Source: Arion vulgaris (Eukaryota; Mollusca; Gastropoda; Stylommatophora; Arionidae). Taken from it: DNA of 64,000 nt. A program made the position numbers and the translations under genes. The stretch lies in contig CM036759.1 of the NCBI GenBank assembly GCA_020796225.1, forward strand, positions 25,280,313 through 25,344,312, read 5' to 3'. Positions 61,241 to 64,000 of the stretch are shown in pieces. Each line of letters begins with the position of its first letter. Position 1 is the stretch's first letter. The notes beneath the pieces are model-generated. The model saw only the letters and a program-made list of their open reading frames with translations. It did no database searches and was not told the origin of the DNA.

Positions 61241-61429
61241 ATAACGATACGAGAGGAATTATTATTTTTATATCTTACATATTAACGAAACAATAATTAT
61301 CTACGTCGCCGTCAGACTTACAACAATATAGTCATTCTTTTCTGTACATTCATTTTGTGATGATATTTTTACTTAATAATTTTTACTGTAATATATGAAT
61401 TGTTGACATGTTATCAACAAAGACAGATG

Positions 61430-62110
61430 GGGTACCAGACAGGACTGCTAACATCATCCTACAAGCGTATGTGGGGTTTGCCTGCCAGGTTAACCAAGAT
61501 GAAAGATTGCTCGATGTGTTCCAAGTCACTACGGGTGTTTTAGACAAGGATGCCTCTGTCCCCTCCTCTTCTTTGTGCTATTGATTGGGTTACAGCACGG
61601 CATATGCCGGTTCCGGAAAGGCATTCAGTGGGCACTTATGTCAAAATTAGAGGATCTGAACTTTGTGGATGATCTTGCTTTGCTCTCACACAGTCTACAA
61701 GACATGCAGGAACAAGTGGATGCCCTGGCAGAAACGACGCAAAGGGTCCGTCTTAAAATCAGCGAAGAGAAGACAATAGTATTGCGAAGCAACATCGTAC
61801 AGCAAGACCCGATATTTATTAATAGAAGGGATATAGAAGATGTTGGTGAATTTGTCAATCTTGAAATCAAGATCAGCCAACCAGGAGTTACAGAGGATGA
61901 CATTAATGACAGAATTAGGAAAACCCGACAAGACTTTGCTATCCTGCACACGGTGTGGAAATCTACTGCCATCTCCACGAAAACAAAGCTCAGGATATTC
62001 TGCCCAAATGTTAAATCTGTGTTGCTACATGGCTTGGAAATATGGCGAGTCACCAAGTCAAATACAAATAAGATTCAGAAATTCGTCAGCGAATTCTCAG
62101 ACTGAGATGG
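61430..62110 (+). pseudogene. LINE reverse-transcriptase fragment
   Basis: An upstream frame has GV-x-QGCLCP-LLF; the main frame has LNFVDDLALLSHSLQDMQEQ with the F-x-DD catalytic pair, then VRLKISEEKTIVLRSN, NDRIRKTRQDFAILHTVWKS and NVKSVLLHGLEIWRVTK. A frameshift separates the two parts and the frame ends in the 56-bp array. Confidence 0.9.
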
Positions 62111-62460
62111 TATGATAGAGTTGCAAACACAGACCTGTGGATAAGCGAATTCTCAGACTGAGATGGTATGATAGAGTTGCAAACACAGACCTGTGATACG
62201 ATTCTCAGACTGAGATGGTATGATAGAGTTGCAAACACAGACCTGTGGATAAGCGGATTCTCAGACTGAGATGGTATGATAGAGTTGCAAACACAGATCT
62301 GTGGATAAACGGATTCTCAGACTGAGATGGTATGATAGAGTTGCAAACACAGATCTGTGGATAAGCGGATTCTCAGACTGAGATGGTGTGATAGTGTTGC
62401 AAACACAGACCTGTGGATAAGCGGATTCTCAGACTGAGATGGTGTGATAGAGTTGCAAAC
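62097..62460. repeat. 56-bp minisatellite born from LINE codons
   Basis: Unit attctcagactgagatggta, tgatagagttgcaaacacag, acctgtggataagcgg, about 6.5 copies. In frame it reads LRWYDRVANTDLWIS, which is what follows this point in the LINE family. Confidence 0.93.
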
Positions 62461-62600
62461 AGCTAGCAGGCCGAGCTACTATCAACTACTCTAGGCAGTC
62501 CCCCACTAAGTAACTAACTAAGTAACTTACTAACTAGCTTACTAAGTAACTAAGTAACTTACTAACTAGCTTACTAAGTAACTAACTAAGTTAATGTTAC
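62461..62600 (-). mobile_element. SINE T2 head joined to ttactt array, antisense
   Basis: agctagcaggccgagctact and ctactctaggcagtcccc are the complement of the T2 head; the complement of the ttacttagtaagctagttag array follows. Same partners as 43507-44798, in a different order. Confidence 0.82.
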
Positions 62601-62607
62601 ATTCTTC

Positions 62608-63380
62608 TTCTTTTGTCGTCACACTGCGCTGTGTCGTAGTTTTCTGTTTTTGTCTTGAGCTGTTCTGGTGGCTTGGGTGATTATTATTTTTTCTCTTTAA
62701 CAGGATTCTGCTATGACATTTAACCATCTTTTTCGTGATCTTCCTCTCACTTTCTTTCCTGGTGTTCTGTTGTAGAAGTTATGTATACTCTAGAGCATAG
62801 ATTCCTAAACTTTTCGGCTACGCCCACTTTGCACAACATAACCTTTACATTATAACAGTTTGCCAACGCCCTCCCCACCCCAAGATATACATGCTCTATT
62901 TTCTCTTTGTCATAGAAAATTGATATATATTTCTGTCATACATGGTCAATTTTCAAATGATTATATGCATGAAATAGAAAATTGATGAAAAAATGGATCG
63001 TGTAAGACGGGCATAAGATGAATAAAAATGAATAATTCAAATTTTAAATGATTATTCAATCGCAAAATCACGAACATAATTTATTTTAAAATATTTATTA
63101 TTAATTTCTTCTTTAAGGAACTACCGACCCCTAATCGTCTGAACATCACCCAAATTCTTCTGAACCAACTATCGTTCCCCCTAGAACGCTTCAGGCGGAG
63201 GGGGCGGTACCACCCACTTTAGGAAACGCTGCTGTAGAGTTTGGATGTATTCTTATTAAGTGACCAAACCAATTCATTCTTTGTTTCTCAGTACCAACTT
63301 TTTTTCTTATGCTGATTACTCTTGTGTTGGTGATTGTCATTTTTTGTGTGTGTTGTTGGTAACTTTTCGCAGGCAGCACA
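62608..63380 (-). pseudogene. LINE 3' end, antisense, split by a hAT MITE
   Basis: Right part antisense reads ISIRKKVGTEKQRMNWFGHL; left part reads PGKKVRGRSRKRWLNVIAES then the 3' terminus with gacgacaaaagaagaag. The two parts rejoin if 62796-63239 is removed. Confidence 0.82.
62796..63231. mobile_element. hAT MITE, 436 bp
   Basis: Ends catagattcctaaacttttc and, inverted, cagcgtttcctaaagtgggt, a hAT-type terminus (CAG.G.TTCCTAAA). The 8-bp target duplication ctctagag (62788-62795) / ctgtagag (63232-63239) has one mismatch. No coding capacity. Confidence 0.82.
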
Positions 63381-63401
63381 TTTCATATGTAGTTATTTGT
63401 T

Positions 63402-63726
63402 ATGACTGCGCTGTGCTCATTGTCCATGTTTGGCTCTGGTAACAAAGTAGGTCTGAATGCTGTTGATCATTTGTTGTAGCTATTACATTATATTGCAGTG
63501 TTTTCTTCTTCTTCTCGCGTTCGCGTTCGTTCTTACTTCTTCTTCTTCTTTGTCGTCACACTGCTACCGGGTTGTTGCCCAGTGTCGTGGTTTTCTGTTG
63601 TCTTGCGCTGTTCTGTGGCTTATGACTGCGCTGTGCCTGTCCATGTTTGGCTCTGGTAACACAAAGTAGGTCTGAAAATGCTGTTCATCATCTGTTGTTT
63701 AGCTATTACATTATATTGTACAGGGT
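63402..63726. repeat. Direct duplication around LINE 3' terminus
   Basis: ttatgactgcgctgtgc..tattacattatattg occurs at 63402-63496 and 63619-63718 with small differences. Between them lie two (ctt)n runs and a LINE 3' terminus (cacactgctaccgggttgtt). Confidence 0.8.
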
Positions 63727-63991
63727 GTTCTTCTTCTTCTTCTTCTTCTTCGCGTTCGTTCTTTACAATCAATTTAAATCACTCTTTGTGATATGTTTGA
63801 TCTTTGCCAAGAACGTGTATACGTTGCACATTGGTTTGGTAGGCCCCTAAATGCATAGACTTCTACATGTTTAGGACATGTACATCCGATTTCAGGCAAA
63901 CCTCCTTAGTCGCCTCTTACGACATGCGTGGCAGGTAACAGTGGTGCTATTCTTTACACCCCAAATTTGGGCCCCGGTAACCACTCGGGCG
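63727..63991 (-). mobile_element. SINE-A, full length, target duplication at window end
   Basis: Antisense. The 9-bp repeat gtacagggt lies at 63718-63726 and 63992-64000. This copy fixes the first base of the SINE-A head. Confidence 0.92.
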
Positions 63992-64000
63992 GTACAGGGT

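Overview
The window is nuclear DNA from an animal, most likely a mollusc and probably a gastropod. It is AT-rich and intron-rich, and more of it is transposon debris than gene. Two genes are well supported, both on the + strand. (1) An alpha-actinin gene enters from the left with its 5' part outside the window and ends at 28593. Fifteen exons encode the last 637 residues: the end of the neck, four spectrin repeats, the calmodulin-like EF-hand domain and the C-terminal ESDL. The actin-binding CH domains must lie upstream. (2) A family-45 glycoside hydrolase (endo-beta-1,4-glucanase) gene occupies 42474-53549 in five exons, all joined by phase-1 introns. Its product is a 192-residue secreted enzyme of the small, 12-cysteine type known from molluscs, which is the main reason for the taxonomic suggestion.

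Layout. 1-28593: alpha-actinin exons and introns; the introns carry LINE tails, SINEs, a piggyBac-like remnant, a GC-rich unclassified block and large minisatellites. 28594-42473: 3' UTR and intergenic DNA with 37-bp, ~57-bp, ~33-bp and 18-bp tandem arrays, a TTAA-flanked foldback element, a perfect 76-bp palindrome and LINE/SINE remnants. 42474-53549: the GH45 gene; its introns hold a 1.27-kb composite insertion, several SINEs and minisatellites. 53550-64000: a minisatellite that starts inside the last GH45 codons, antisense LINE fragments, a broken hAT-type transposase gene, a hAT MITE inside a LINE tail, and a SINE whose target duplication ends at the last base.

Repeat families, named here for convenience. 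SINE-A starts cgcccgagtggtta and ends in (AAG)n. SINE-B has the core gcctacttgtaggcgcata and also ends in (AAG)n. SINE-C is a related unit containing ttgtgatatataaacagcc when read antisense. T1, T2, T3 and F are tRNA-headed SINEs with recognisable B boxes. LINE remnants are nearly all 3' ends (C-terminal ORF2 codons), as expected from target-primed 5' truncation. Nesting gives relative ages at several points: SINE-A in T1, SINE-A in LINE, T1 in F, and hAT MITE in LINE.

The two genes show no functional link. Alpha-actinin is a cytoskeletal actin cross-linker. GH45 is a secreted digestive cellulase. All calls come from reading the sequence by eye; no database search was made.
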